Positions 1 to 6,674 of a stretch of DNA of 39,636 nt are shown piece by piece. Below the pieces are notes generated by a model, which was not told the DNA's origin, ran no database searches, and saw only the letters and a list, made by a program, of their open reading frames with translations. The stretch comes from a virus, in IMG/VR virus record IMGVR_UViG_3300021085_000003, positions 1-39,636 of that record. The stretch is one strand, 5' to 3'. Within the stretch, counting starts at the first letter, position 1; the number at the start of each line of letters is the position of its first letter. Made by a program: the position numbers and the translations under genes.

Positions 1-28
1 TCTTTTTCAATGTAATTCCTTATATCAA
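1..28. repeat. Terminal direct repeat, left copy (circular overlap)
   Basis: The first 28 bases are identical to the last 28 (39609-39636). Joining the ends with this overlap counted once keeps a minus-strand gene open across the junction. The repeat is therefore best read as an assembly overlap of a circular or permuted genome; a short true terminal repeat cannot be excluded. Confidence 0.9.
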
Positions 29-119
29 AAAAAGCAGGGGACACTTTAATCTTTCCTTTATATGCAAGAATATATGCCTCTACTACGGCATCGTTTAATA
101 GTTGAACTAATGTTTTCAT
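1..119 (-). CDS. Small hypothetical protein, N-terminal part (gene crosses the circular join)
   Basis: An ATG at 119-117 opens a frame beginning MKTLVQLLNDAVVEAYILAY that runs off the left end. With the 28-bp overlap collapsed it continues at 39608 and stops at TAG 39502-39500, giving 75 residues. The C-terminal part is basic and aromatic (ICARRFGGYELQ). The start is preceded by an AACCTTTAACACCAA leader that also precedes the next gene downstream (39453). It matches no family I recognise. It lies downstream of the SSB-tail gene in the minus-strand replication block. Confidence 0.6.
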   Translation of the reverse strand, partial: MKTLVQLLNDAVVEAYILAYKGKIKVSPAFFDIRNYIEK

Positions 120-120
120 T

Positions 121-140
121 TCTCTTTGGTGTTAAAGGTT
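121..140 (-). repeat. Leader repeat TTGGTGTTAAAGGTT, copy 1
   Basis: A 20-bp direct repeat shared exactly with 39455-39474. A 15-bp core recurs at 39510-39524. Read on the minus strand, the first two copies sit just before an ATG (119 and 39453), so it looks like a reused 5' leader or promoter-proximal element. About 80 bp between here and the SSB-tail gene hold no gene. Confidence 0.6.
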
Positions 141-222
141 ATAAAGGGAGGGAATGAATAACCATTTCATTTCAGTTTTAAATTAGTAAAACCCCTCCCT
201 ATATACCTATGTCATACCTTAA

Positions 223-474
223 TTAGAATGGCATATCATCTGAGTCATTCACAGCTGCAGCTTGTGGTGCTGCCTTTCCTGTGTACTCACCTTGAAGTTG
301 AATGTACTTACCGCCATCGCGCTTGTCTTTCATCTCAAGGTTGACCCAACCTTTTTCGTTCTTAGCATTCTGAAGTACCTCGAAATCCTGAGGGCCTAAT
401 GCAATCTTTACAATTTGACCGAACTTTGTGCTTACTACTGTAGTCTTAGCTACGAATACTTTGTCTTGACTCAT
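223..474 (-). CDS. Small protein with SSB-type acidic C-terminal tail
   Basis: An 83-residue protein. The last residues, DSDDMPF, match the SSB-Ct tail (DDDIPF type) by which single-stranded-DNA-binding proteins recruit repair and replication partners. The body has short beta-like stretches (VVSTKFGQIVKIAL, KYIQLQGEYTG) compatible with a small OB-fold. At 83 residues it is much shorter than bacterial SSB (around 170). It lies last before the small junction gene in the replication/recombination block, 12 bp after a DnaA-IV-like gene. The SSB role is inferred from the tail and context; it could instead be a different tail-bearing partner of host SSB-interacting proteins. Confidence 0.6.
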   Translation of the reverse strand: MSQDKVFVAKTTVVSTKFGQIVKIALGPQDFEVLQNAKNEKGWVNLEMKDKRDGGKYIQLQGEYTGKAAPQAAAVNDSDDMPF

Positions 475-485
475 CTTAATTTAAT

Positions 486-914
486 TTAGTTACTTGTTAT
501 TAATTCTTTTAGGTGCTCGTACTTTCCCGATAGGTCCACGTACATCGCTTTTAATTCATCTACCTCGCTATGCAGGGTAGCATCAGAAGAGAAGTATCCC
601 TTCATATATTTATTCGTGCGGTTGTATGCTCGTGAGTAACGAACGTCAGCCATACGATTGTCGTGAGAATGGATATAAGTATGAACGCCTTTCGGGTCCG
701 TGCTTGTTATCCGGCCTATCTCACGAAGAGTTAATCCTTGGTCGAACATAGCCCTGATAGCTATCGCTCTAGCAGTTGTTGTCTCCTTTGTTTTCTTGCT
801 AGACAGTATGTCAGTTGTACTGACTCCCGATGCGCTTGCCGCGCAAAGCAGGATAACGTCTGCTAAGTTTTTAAAGTTCGCCAACTCGCGCTGAGTAAGG
901 GTTGAAGACTCCAT
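486..914 (-). CDS. Stand-alone DnaA domain IV-like DNA-binding protein (divergent)
   Basis: 142 residues. Residues about 30-95 follow the layout of the DnaA C-terminal domain: a helix near TTDILSSKK, a basic helix TTARAIAIRAMFD, then LTLREIG and a second helix ending VHTYIHSHDNRM, which aligns loosely with the GRDHSTVIHS signature. The usual DH is replaced, so it is a diverged member. The last 40 residues look like a coiled coil. There is no AAA+ ATPase domain. It overlaps the end of the RecE-like nuclease gene by 44 bp. It probably binds DNA at an origin or regulatory site; a plain helix-turn-helix regulator is the alternative. Confidence 0.5.
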   Translation of the reverse strand: MESSTLTQRELANFKNLADVILLCAASASGVSTTDILSSKKTKETTTARAIAIRAMFDQGLTLREIGRITSTDPKGVHTYIHSHDNRMADVRYSRAYNRTNKYMKGYFSSDATLHSEVDELKAMYVDLSGKYEHLKELITSN

Positions 915-1629
915 TTAGAAATGTCTTTTCATAAAGGTTAATAGATTTTTTAAATTCCCATTCCCCTCTAGCTAGGAACTCATCGCTTGCACGGAAGATT
1001 CCTACCTCGTAGGGAAATTCTTTTTCAATCACTAGGAAGTAGAAGTTGTCTACACCGAACAATGTTTTGTACAGGTAAGCCTGTTGATTGTACATCATCC
1101 AAGGTGCGCCCTTCTTCCAATCCTCTAGGGATTTTGCTGAGGTCTTCAGGTCTACTAGATAGGTCTCAACTCCATCAAAGACTAGAGCGTCTGCCTTGCC
1201 TTTTAGTTTGATTGTGTTGCCTAAGTCTGAAGTGTATTCCATTACAGCCGGAACCTCAGCTTTGAAGTCGATGCCCATAAGGTCTTTAACCTCATCTAGT
1301 TTCATTAGCTTGTCGTACATACCCATCACGAGATTGTAATCTTTGGATGGCATAACTAACTTGCCTTCATTCTCTAGCTTCAGTTCCTTGTAGGCATTGG
1401 TTCCTCGTCTACCCTCAAAGGGTACAGCTATTTGTTTTCCTTCTAGGAACAACGCGTGTAGTGCAGTACCAATATCGAAGTAGGATGCGCTAGGGTAGGA
1501 CCACTTCCCTTGTCTCATCAACTGAAACTTGGTCGGTGATTGCCTTAGCAGTTTAAGCATACTGTTTGAAAGGTATTCCTTGTCAGCATAGTATGCCTCG
1601 TCATCGTTAAACTTATCTAGGATTGACAT
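871..1629 (-). CDS. RecE-like PD-(D/E)XK exonuclease (DUF3799-type)
   Basis: 252 residues, the length of the RecE/exonuclease VIII C-terminal nuclease fold. Visible motifs are the ALHALF helix with His58, KGKADAL with Asp147, VDLKTS with Asp160 and Lys162 (the D..DLK metal site), and QQAYLY with Gln182-Gln183. The family digests one strand of duplex DNA from ends to make 3' overhangs for a partner annealing protein. The annealing protein candidate lies one gene upstream (1896-2432), the usual pairing in phage recombination modules. It overlaps the preceding gene by 17 bp, so the operon is tightly coupled. Confidence 0.85.
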   Translation of the reverse strand: MSILDKFNDDEAYYADKEYLSNSMLKLLRQSPTKFQLMRQGKWSYPSASYFDIGTALHALFLEGKQIAVPFEGRRGTNAYKELKLENEGKLVMPSKDYNLVMGMYDKLMKLDEVKDLMGIDFKAEVPAVMEYTSDLGNTIKLKGKADALVFDGVETYLVDLKTSAKSLEDWKKGAPWMMYNQQAYLYKTLFGVDNFYFLVIEKEFPYEVGIFRASDEFLARGEWEFKKSINLYEKTFLNGVFNPYSARVGEL

Positions 1630-1939
1630 CGATTCCCATATGTTGAAGAGTGTAATCTACAAGGTCATCAACCTCCAACTCCGTTGGGGTTTCAGTAGGT
1701 AAATCCGTAAGCATATCTATAAGATGCACCGTGTAACTTTGCAGGAACTCTAGTTCATAATCACATACCGCGAATAAGGATTCTACAAATTCCTCCTTTG
1801 GGTAGTCTTGCTCTTTGCATACTTCAGCGATGAGGAGCGCAGCGAATGTACTCACTGTGTCCCCCATCTTGAAGTCATCTAAACTCTCAGTCCAATCAAG
1901 CACCGAGAATCTCTTTACGTTGGTCGTTGGTAATCTCAT
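1613..1939 (-). CDS. Hypothetical acidic protein between annealing protein and nuclease
   Basis: 108 residues, acidic, rich in Leu, Glu and Asp, predicted helical (FAALLIAEVCKEQDYPKEEF), no recognised domain. It overlaps the annealing-protein gene upstream by 44 bp and the nuclease gene downstream by 17 bp, so it is translated from the same message and may work with the recombination pair. The start could also be the internal Met25. Function unknown. Confidence 0.6.
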   Translation of the reverse strand: MRLPTTNVKRFSVLDWTESLDDFKMGDTVSTFAALLIAEVCKEQDYPKEEFVESLFAVCDYELEFLQSYTVHLIDMLTDLPTETPTELEVDDLVDYTLQHMGIDVNPR

Positions 1940-2432
1940 ACTTGTCTAGAGCTACCTTCACTTTGTCGCCCGCTCCATTCTTGACAGCCTCAATCATTTT
2001 GCTTTTGATATCGCTAGTCAATTTGATTTTCCCTGACGCTTCTTTGGTTGCTTTAGGTGTGGCTTTCGTTGTGCCTTGCTTCGCGATGGCCATCGAAACC
2101 TCGTTGCTACTCGCGATTGAAGTATCAATACCAATACCCAAGCTCGCCAATGCACGGCCCCAAGCACTCGTCTCACAGTTTTCCACATAGCTAGTCTTGT
2201 TAATGTAGCTACTAGACTTATCCTCCTGTGCGAACCCTGTAGCTCTTAGGACCCAATTCTCGTCACGGATTTCCGCACGGATTACACAGCTGTCCGCATC
2301 CATTGCGACAATCTCTGAGGACAAAGACCAACCTGTATAGTCAGGGTGTGAGCGAAAGTATTTGATACGCTCGTTGACCTCGACATAAGCCTTGCCTTTA
2401 ATGTTGGTTGTTTTGAAATTGTGTACACTCAT
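1896..2432 (-). CDS. Probable single-strand annealing / recombination protein
   Basis: 178 residues. Residues 14-115 carry the pattern YVEVNERIKYF, then INKTSYVENCETSAWGRAL, then LGIGIDTSIASSNEV, seen in a widespread phage protein type found next to RecE-like nucleases. It resembles the ERF/Rad52/DdrA-like annealing group in its invariant GRAL and glycine-rich turn. The C-terminal 60 residues are Lys/Ala-rich and likely flexible. It would coat nuclease-made single strands and anneal them. The exact family is uncertain: the neighbour gives the role more strongly than the sequence does. Confidence 0.6.
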   Translation of the reverse strand: MSVHNFKTTNIKGKAYVEVNERIKYFRSHPDYTGWSLSSEIVAMDADSCVIRAEIRDENWVLRATGFAQEDKSSSYINKTSYVENCETSAWGRALASLGIGIDTSIASSNEVSMAIAKQGTTKATPKATKEASGKIKLTSDIKSKMIEAVKNGAGDKVKVALDKYEITNDQRKEILGA

Positions 2433-2489
2433 AGTATAAAAATTAAATTGGTTACTTGTTTTCTCTTCATCAAATATAGTCAGGTTTCC

Positions 2490-2948
2490 CTACTTTACAA
2501 CATCTTCCCTGTATTTTTCCAACACAGCTTCGAGAACTGAGATGGATGAGTCGGTGTTTAGTAGCGTAGTCTCTAGCACTGCTATGATTCTGTCCTGCGT
2601 GGACCACATCGTACGCACATCGTCCGGCATAACCTTCTCAAATATCACTGCCCAATTATTGACAGTGGTAACAAACTCTTTATCTAAGATAGACATACGA
2701 TTCTTCACTTGCTTCTCAGCGTGAATCACTGTAGAGTGGTCGATACCTAGATACCTACCAACCTGTTTGTATGTTGTATTGAATTTGTTTTTAAGAATAA
2801 AGGAAAGACATTGCCGAGGTATGAGATTCTGTCGTTGCCTTGTTTGTAACAGGGGGCAAGGTCCGAACGATATTCGGTACGACTCGCACAGGCTGTTCAC
2901 TAGGTCCTGATTCAATTTCTTTTTCGATTCCAATATATTCGATTTCAT
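2490..2948 (-). CDS. Stand-alone DnaA domain IV-like protein
   Basis: 152 residues. Residues about 15-90 match DnaA domain IV: QDLVNSLCESYRIS, the arginine-rich helix around RQRQNLIPRQCLSFIL, TYKQVGRYLG, and the hallmark helix IDHSTVIHAEKQV that in DnaA reads the DnaA box. No ATPase or domain I is present; about 60 further residues are helical. Such a protein could bind an origin or act as a repressor of host-type DnaA sites. Its first 52 codons overlap the sigma-factor gene out of frame. That the overlap encodes the conserved start of the domain shows this start is real. Confidence 0.75.
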   Translation of the reverse strand: MKSNILESKKKLNQDLVNSLCESYRISFGPCPLLQTRQRQNLIPRQCLSFILKNKFNTTYKQVGRYLGIDHSTVIHAEKQVKNRMSILDKEFVTTVNNWAVIFEKVMPDDVRTMWSTQDRIIAVLETTLLNTDSSISVLEAVLEKYREDVVK

Positions 2949-3498
2949 TTGCTTTCTTTTTTATCTTTCTTAATCCTCTCTCTATTGCATTGCGTACATC
3001 ACGCGGCTCACGGTCCAACTCATTAGCTACCTCAGGAACTGTGAGTTGCCTCAGGTATCGGAGCCTTATGCAGTCACGCTCAACTACATTGAGCTCGCTG
3101 TCAATCAGGCCCTGAACTAATTCGATTGTGTTGTCGTACTCCTTTGTGTCTGACTTCAGTGTACTAAGCACTGAGTTGTATACACTCCCGTCCGAATCTG
3201 CACTGTATTCGTAGTCGGTCATAGGCCGGCAGCTCAGTCTATCTCTAAGCGACATCTGTTTGTACGCGTTGAGTATGGCAAACCTAAAGGTGCTCATCAC
3301 CGTCCCAACCATATGCTGTTCACTCTCGAACTCTATCTCTCGATTCTTCAGGCTCATTACATTCTTGATTGCAATGAAGTTTGCCTCTTCGACAACCTCA
3401 TCACTGTGGAATGAATACTTGTAATACTTCGCACAAAAGTGCAGGAACCTGCGGTCCGCAGGGAACCACTCTTTCATCTTCTTCTCGGTTATCTTCAT
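2791..3498 (-). CDS. Sigma-70 family RNA polymerase sigma factor
   Basis: 235 residues from the ATG at 3498. An in-frame ATG at 3525 lies in an AT-rich leader and is less likely. Residues about 15-80 resemble sigma region 2 (FLHFCAKYY, VVEEANFIAI, STFRFAILNAYK). Residues 136-183 are a clear region 4 helix-turn-helix (LNVVERDCIRLRYL, LTVPEVANELDREPRDVRNAIERGL). It would redirect host RNA polymerase to phage promoters. The last 52 residues, after a Lys-rich stretch, are low-complexity and overlap the DnaA-IV gene in another frame. The gene follows a strong hairpin, so it probably has its own promoter. Confidence 0.8.
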   Translation of the reverse strand: MKITEKKMKEWFPADRRFLHFCAKYYKYSFHSDEVVEEANFIAIKNVMSLKNREIEFESEQHMVGTVMSTFRFAILNAYKQMSLRDRLSCRPMTDYEYSADSDGSVYNSVLSTLKSDTKEYDNTIELVQGLIDSELNVVERDCIRLRYLRQLTVPEVANELDREPRDVRNAIERGLRKIKKKANEIEYIGIEKEIESGPSEQPVRVVPNIVRTLPPVTNKATTESHTSAMSFLYS

Positions 3499-3536
3499 CG
3501 CTTTATTATAATATATTATATACATACTATTATTAT

Positions 3537-3561
3537 AAGAGTCCCCCTAAAGGGGACTCTT
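3537..3561. terminator. Strong GC hairpin upstream of the sigma gene
   Basis: A perfect 10-bp stem (AAGAGTCCCC with GGGGACTCTT) around a 5-nt loop. It sits between the 104-residue gene ending at 3576 and the sigma gene. On the minus strand no clean U-tract follows the stem (TTATAATAAT), so it may be an attenuator or processing site instead of a full terminator; the plus-strand side has TTTT. The AT-rich 40 bp between it and the sigma start could hold a promoter. Confidence 0.6.
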
Positions 3562-3575
3562 TTATAATACAGTTA

Positions 3576-3890
3576 TTAACAATCCATCTTCTCGTTTAAA
3601 ACTGTGTTGAGAACTTTACGTGTCTCTTCATACCTGTCCTTCATACCTTCGTACTTTAGTTTCAGGCTACGGTATTCGGTTCTCGCTTTCTCTACCTTCT
3701 GCTTGAGAGTTACTAGGTCACCTGTCCTGACCTCGTGAATAGATACAAATCTCTCGAACTTGTATAATATTCGGGCGACCCTTTTTGGGTCGTCCAACTC
3801 CAAGTTTTGTGACGCTACTATCAAGTCGTTCATCGCGTCATACAGCAGCTCGTAGTCAGCCGCATACATAAGTCGGTCGCCTAAGTCCAT
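3576..3890 (-). CDS. Hypothetical coiled-coil protein
   Basis: 104 residues. The C-terminal half is a long charged helix with heptad-like spacing (LKQKVEKARTEYRSLKLKYE), so it is likely a coiled coil. No catalytic motif is visible. It follows the 50-residue gene by one base and precedes the hairpin at 3537. It is a member of the run of small early genes; function unknown. Confidence 0.6.
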   Translation of the reverse strand: MDLGDRLMYAADYELLYDAMNDLIVASQNLELDDPKRVARILYKFERFVSIHEVRTGDLVTLKQKVEKARTEYRSLKLKYEGMKDRYEETRKVLNTVLNEKMDC

Positions 3891-3891
3891 A

Positions 3892-4044
3892 TTAAATATT
3901 TGTGTTTAGTGTTACGTGCATCGCAGGGTTTTTGTCTTTATGAATATCCATAGCCAAACGTGCGTCCTCTAGGGTATCATACTCATTCCGGTATCGTGAG
4001 AGCTTTCCGTCCCACGACACCTCATATTTTATCCTTTTGTTCAT
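3892..4044 (-). CDS. Small hypothetical protein
   Basis: 50 residues starting MNKRIKYEVSW. This start is chosen over an upstream ATG at 4089 because the leader ACTAGAAACTATG matches the leaders of two other early genes (5237 and 6114) and because the longer version would overlap the 47-residue gene. It looks like a small mixed alpha/beta protein (EDARLAMDIHKDK). Function unknown. Confidence 0.55.
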   Translation of the reverse strand: MNKRIKYEVSWDGKLSRYRNEYDTLEDARLAMDIHKDKNPAMHVTLNTNI

Positions 4045-4049
4045 AGTTT

Positions 4050-4193
4050 CTAGTCTTGTATTTCGTTGTTTATCATTACGTATAACCACTCTAGTTCGTT
4101 AGCCATAAAGCTATTCTTGCCAATAGCAGTCTCTGAAAGTTCCTGCGCTGCGGTAACTACTCGCAGTGCGTGTATTAAGTCTTCTTGTCTCAT
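4050..4193 (-). CDS. Small hypothetical protein (47 residues)
   Basis: An ATG at 4193-4191 opens a frame MRQEDLIHALRVVTAAQELS ending at TAG 4052-4050. It overlaps the upstream gene by 4 bp and ends 5 bp before the next, filling the operon gap exactly. It is mostly helical, with no recognised motif. Confidence 0.55.
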   Translation of the reverse strand: MRQEDLIHALRVVTAAQELSETAIGKNSFMANELEWLYVMINNEIQD

Positions 4194-4369
4194 GATATTG
4201 TGAATGTTGAATTTAAATAATTGAATACATCTTCTCTAATCTCATCGGGTACGCCTACAGAATCCATCTCTATATTTATAGCGGTGAATAGGGCGTTGAT
4301 TGTGCTGTCTACTATGCAGTTCCTACATACGTGGTCTGCATATTCCTCAATCTTTTCTTGCTTAGTCAT
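4190..4369 (-). CDS. Small hypothetical protein with Cys pair
   Basis: 59 residues from MTKQEKIEEYADH. This start overlaps the upstream stop by 8 bp; a longer reading to 4441 would run deep into the upstream gene. It contains HVCRNC, a close Cys-His group that might bind metal, and an acidic C-terminal half. Function unknown; part of the early small-gene run. Confidence 0.55.
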   Translation of the reverse strand: MTKQEKIEEYADHVCRNCIVDSTINALFTAINIEMDSVGVPDEIREDVFNYLNSTFTIS

Positions 4370-4553
4370 TGTGCTGTTCTTTAAGTTCACTATAGTTTTT
4401 GATAATGTAAATCCAATCTGCGCGGTCAATCTCGACACCACTGATTTCCTGCGCTAGCTCGCGCGCTCTAGGGTCTAACATATTGTACGCTCCAATCTCT
4501 TGTACCTGTAGGTACGCCTCAAACTTTGCTGTTTCCATATTAAATCGTTTCAT
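4362..4553 (-). CDS. Small hypothetical protein
   Basis: 63 residues, acidic and helical (ELAQEISGVEIDRADWIYII). The ATG at 4553 overlaps the upstream gene end by 14 bp; Met6 is an alternative. The leader AATAACCTTTATG resembles that before 914. No known domain. Confidence 0.55.
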   Translation of the reverse strand: MKRFNMETAKFEAYLQVQEIGAYNMLDPRARELAQEISGVEIDRADWIYIIKNYSELKEQHND

Positions 4554-4794
4554 AAAGGTTATTACTTGCTACTAATTTCAAAATATTCTCAGGCTTCAGG
4601 GCCATATAGCGTTCGCGCTTAATGTCCCATATCAAAAAGTTGTCAGGGTTCAGGCAGGATTTGCCGCCCTTCACATACTTACCAACACCTGCTCGTCCGT
4701 GAAATGATGTAACCTCACCGTTCGCTTTCAGGTATGTGCCTGATACAAACTTTCCTGAGTTCATAGCTTCCGCAATTTTGTTTTTTAAATTCAT
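4540..4794 (-). CDS. Conserved-type small phage protein (GVxKYxKGG motif)
   Basis: 84 residues from MNLKNKIAEAMNSGKF. The upstream ATG at 4845 is rejected because it would run into the previous gene and the intervening residues are Asn/Ile low-complexity. The core SFHGRAGVGKYVKGG followed by WDIKRERYMALKPENILKL is a pattern I associate with small SH3-like phage proteins of unknown role. It overlaps the next gene by 14 bp. Confidence 0.6.
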   Translation of the reverse strand: MNLKNKIAEAMNSGKFVSGTYLKANGEVTSFHGRAGVGKYVKGGKSCLNPDNFLIWDIKRERYMALKPENILKLVASNNLYETI

Positions 4795-4811
4795 CTTATT
4801 GTTATTTATTA

Positions 4812-5237
4812 TTATCCGTACACGATTTCTCCTAGTAGTAAGCATTGCAGTAATGAGTCCGTTGTTATGGAGTCATAGTCCTTCATCATCTGCTCCAATA
4901 TATGGGGCTCAACATTCTTGAAGTTGCCCATTAAATGGTCGAGGTTAAAAGGCACAACTACATCGTCCTCGTAATCCACGTATTTGAGCTCACCTCCTGC
5001 TCTCAGCACCTCGGTCATCACGTCCTCATAGCACACTGAGGACCCTGTAATATAATCGCTAGGGTTCGCAGCCTTCAGTATCTTTGTGCGCTCTCTAGCG
5101 TCCGCGTATGTCTTCTTGTCGCAGTCTATGCCTACGCATCCAAAGCCAATGGACCCGCCGCAAAGTGCGTCCCAAAATAAATTTAACATTCCTTCTCTCG
5201 TAATCGTTGGGTTAATAGTAATTCCGTAGTTGCTCAT
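4812..5237 (-). CDS. Hypothetical protein
   Basis: 141 residues, the largest of the early small-gene run. It has a Gly/Cys-rich segment (GGSIGFGCVGIDCD), then a helical acidic C-terminus (VPFNLDHLMGNFKNVEPHIL). The start is supported by the leader ACTAGAAATTATG shared with 4044 and, slightly varied, with 6114. No domain is recognised; a host-takeover or anti-defence role is only a guess from position. Confidence 0.6.
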   Translation of the reverse strand: MSNYGITINPTITREGMLNLFWDALCGGSIGFGCVGIDCDKKTYADARERTKILKAANPSDYITGSSVCYEDVMTEVLRAGGELKYVDYEDDVVVPFNLDHLMGNFKNVEPHILEQMMKDYDSITTDSLLQCLLLGEIVYG

Positions 5238-5242
5238 AATTT

Positions 5243-5416
5243 CTAGTTTTTAAAGTAGTTATCGGTTCTCATTGCTCCGTCACTTATAGCGGTGCGGTAC
5301 GCGTCCTCCTGTATATTATAGTTGTCATAGGTCCATCCGCGTCTATTGCTCTCTCTGCACACTAAGTACATTAGCGTGTCCTGTTCCTCATCTGTTGGGT
5401 AAAATGTCTGTTTCAT
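5243..5416 (-). CDS. Small hypothetical protein (57 residues)
   Basis: The frame runs from ATG 5416-5414 to TAG 5245-5243, beginning MKQTFYPTDEEQDTLMYLV. It fills the gap between neighbours (2 bp from the gene upstream, 5 bp to the one downstream). It is soluble, acidic and aromatic. No family recognised. Confidence 0.55.
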   Translation of the reverse strand: MKQTFYPTDEEQDTLMYLVCRESNRRGWTYDNYNIQEDAYRTAISDGAMRTDNYFKN

Positions 5417-5418
5417 AA

Positions 5419-5694
5419 TTAGTAAAGTTCGTTTTCAATTTGTGCGTTAATGTTGTATTCTACAAAGTCCCTGAGTTCGGGCAGCATCACGTTATATTCC
5501 GAGTTTGATATTTTAATAGTTTCGTTGTCTTCAGTGTTGTAGCTCAGGCTAATCATAACGTGCGACCACTCCCAAAAATCACTGCTGCTATCACTAGGGT
5601 CAAAGCAATCCTTCCACGCTTCCCAAACAAAGTCTACCTGCCAAAGCAAAAGGTTTCCGTTGTGCATCATTTCAAATTCTGCTATGCTTTCCAT
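5419..5694 (-). CDS. Hypothetical acidic protein
   Basis: 91 residues from MESIAEFEMMHNG. The ATG at 5694 forms a TAATG overlap with the stop of the membrane-protein gene, which fixes the start better than the ATG at 5739. Trp-rich in the first half (LLLWQVDFVWEAWKDCFD) and acidic overall, a composition common among early phage inhibitor proteins (inference). Function unknown. Confidence 0.55.
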   Translation of the reverse strand: MESIAEFEMMHNGNLLLWQVDFVWEAWKDCFDPSDSSSDFWEWSHVMISLSYNTEDNETIKISNSEYNVMLPELRDFVEYNINAQIENELY

Positions 5695-5867
5695 TATACG
5701 TGTTCCTTTCTTAGTTCTCCATAAATTACAGCGGTCCACAATAGCACCCCTGCACCGGCTCCGCCGAATAATTCCTGATTCTCAGGTAACGCCCCGCCAA
5801 CCGCGTAAGCGATTAGCAAGGTACCAAATAATGCTGCGAGTATTGCAGCGGCTTTCAAGTTTTTCAT
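5694..5867 (-). CDS. Small two-TM membrane protein
   Basis: 57 residues from MKNLKAAAILAALFG. Two hydrophobic stretches (about residues 4-24 and 33-50) are separated by a short PENQE loop, and the tail is charged (GELRKEHV). Likely an inner-membrane protein. It is translationally coupled to the next gene through TAATG. Function unknown; candidates include superinfection exclusion. Confidence 0.55.
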   Translation of the reverse strand: MKNLKAAAILAALFGTLLIAYAVGGALPENQELFGGAGAGVLLWTAVIYGELRKEHV

Positions 5868-5871
5868 ATCG

Positions 5872-6114
5872 TTATTTATTTTTTTCTTCTTGTATAGCAA
5901 TGGCCCAATCGAATAGCTCGCTCGCGACCTTCAGTCTCTCAAGGTCCTCGTCCATAAATTCGTAGTAAAGGCCTTTTATAAACTCATCGTTTGCTTCCTC
6001 GGCTCTTTTTTGGTTGCTTTCCATCTGTTCGCGTATCCCTATGGTCAGGGCGCAAAGTTCGTGGTATTTCATTCTAATCGTTACGGTTCCGTCACTGTTT
6101 TTACGTGTCTTCAT
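5872..6114 (-). CDS. Hypothetical helical protein
   Basis: 80 residues. A short basic beta-like N-terminus (MKTRKNSDGTVTIRMKYHEL) is followed by two charged helices, probably a coiled coil. The leader CTAGAGAAATTATG supports the start. No family recognised. Confidence 0.55.
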   Translation of the reverse strand: MKTRKNSDGTVTIRMKYHELCALTIGIREQMESNQKRAEEANDEFIKGLYYEFMDEDLERLKVASELFDWAIAIQEEKNK

Positions 6115-6126
6115 AATTTCTCTAGG

Positions 6127-6276
6127 TTATGCGCTAAATGCGCGGTTAATTTTCTGCTGTAATTTTAAGCGGGTCGCGTTAAGTGCGATTAATTCGTTGT
6201 GGTCATCGTAGGGGCAAAGGTCAGCCATTGCGTCCGCGATTTTTTCGAGTTGGTAAAATTCGTTTTGCATTTTCAT
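6127..6276 (-). CDS. Small hypothetical protein (49 residues)
   Basis: The frame runs from ATG 6276-6274 to TAA 6129-6127, beginning MKMQNEFYQLEKIADAMADL. Helical, mixed charge. It sits between a GC hairpin (6297-6317) and the next gene 13 bp downstream, so it is placed as a normal operon member. Confidence 0.5.
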   Translation of the reverse strand: MKMQNEFYQLEKIADAMADLCPYDDHNELIALNATRLKLQQKINRAFSA

Positions 6277-6296
6277 TCCGTGTTAGTTAGTAGATA

Positions 6297-6317
6297 GGGG
6301 CGGTATTGCTCCGCCCC
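6297..6317. terminator. GC-rich hairpin after the first early gene
   Basis: A 7-bp perfect stem GGGGCGG / CCGCCCC with a TATTGCT loop, between the stop of the 115-residue gene and the next start. There is no U-tract on the minus side, so it is probably an attenuator or RNA-stability element and not a full stop. Confidence 0.5.
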
Positions 6318-6326
6318 CTTTGTTAT

Positions 6327-6674
6327 TTATGAGAAAATCGTTCTATCTTCTTCGAACAATTCGCCGTTTTCAACCTTGCAAGTGAACCACTCATTGTACT
6401 TGTTCTCAATATCTTCGAGGCTAGTACCGAAAAACTCTTCGCCTGTAATGAACTCCGAAAATATGCACTCAACTTCTTCACCTCTATTGTAGGCGTAGTC
6501 AGCGATTCCGTAACTTACGGGGATATCTTCCGACCAAATATAAATATAGCCGCTATTCTCATTGTACCCTGCTTCACAATACTTGTCAATTACGTGGCCT
6601 TGACGCTCCATTTTTTCGATAACCATTGCAAGGGCTTTGAATTGTGTTGCTGTTTTCAAGTTGGTAGTATTCAT
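6327..6674 (-). CDS. Hypothetical protein, first gene of the minus-strand block
   Basis: 115 residues, acidic and Tyr/Glu-rich (GYNENSGYIYIWSEDIPVSYG). It is the first gene transcribed leftwards from the control region, so it is expected to be expressed immediately after infection. No recognised domain. The ATG lies after an AT-rich TATAAA leader. Confidence 0.6.
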   Translation of the reverse strand: MNTTNLKTATQFKALAMVIEKMERQGHVIDKYCEAGYNENSGYIYIWSEDIPVSYGIADYAYNRGEEVECIFSEFITGEEFFGTSLEDIENKYNEWFTCKVENGELFEEDRTIFS

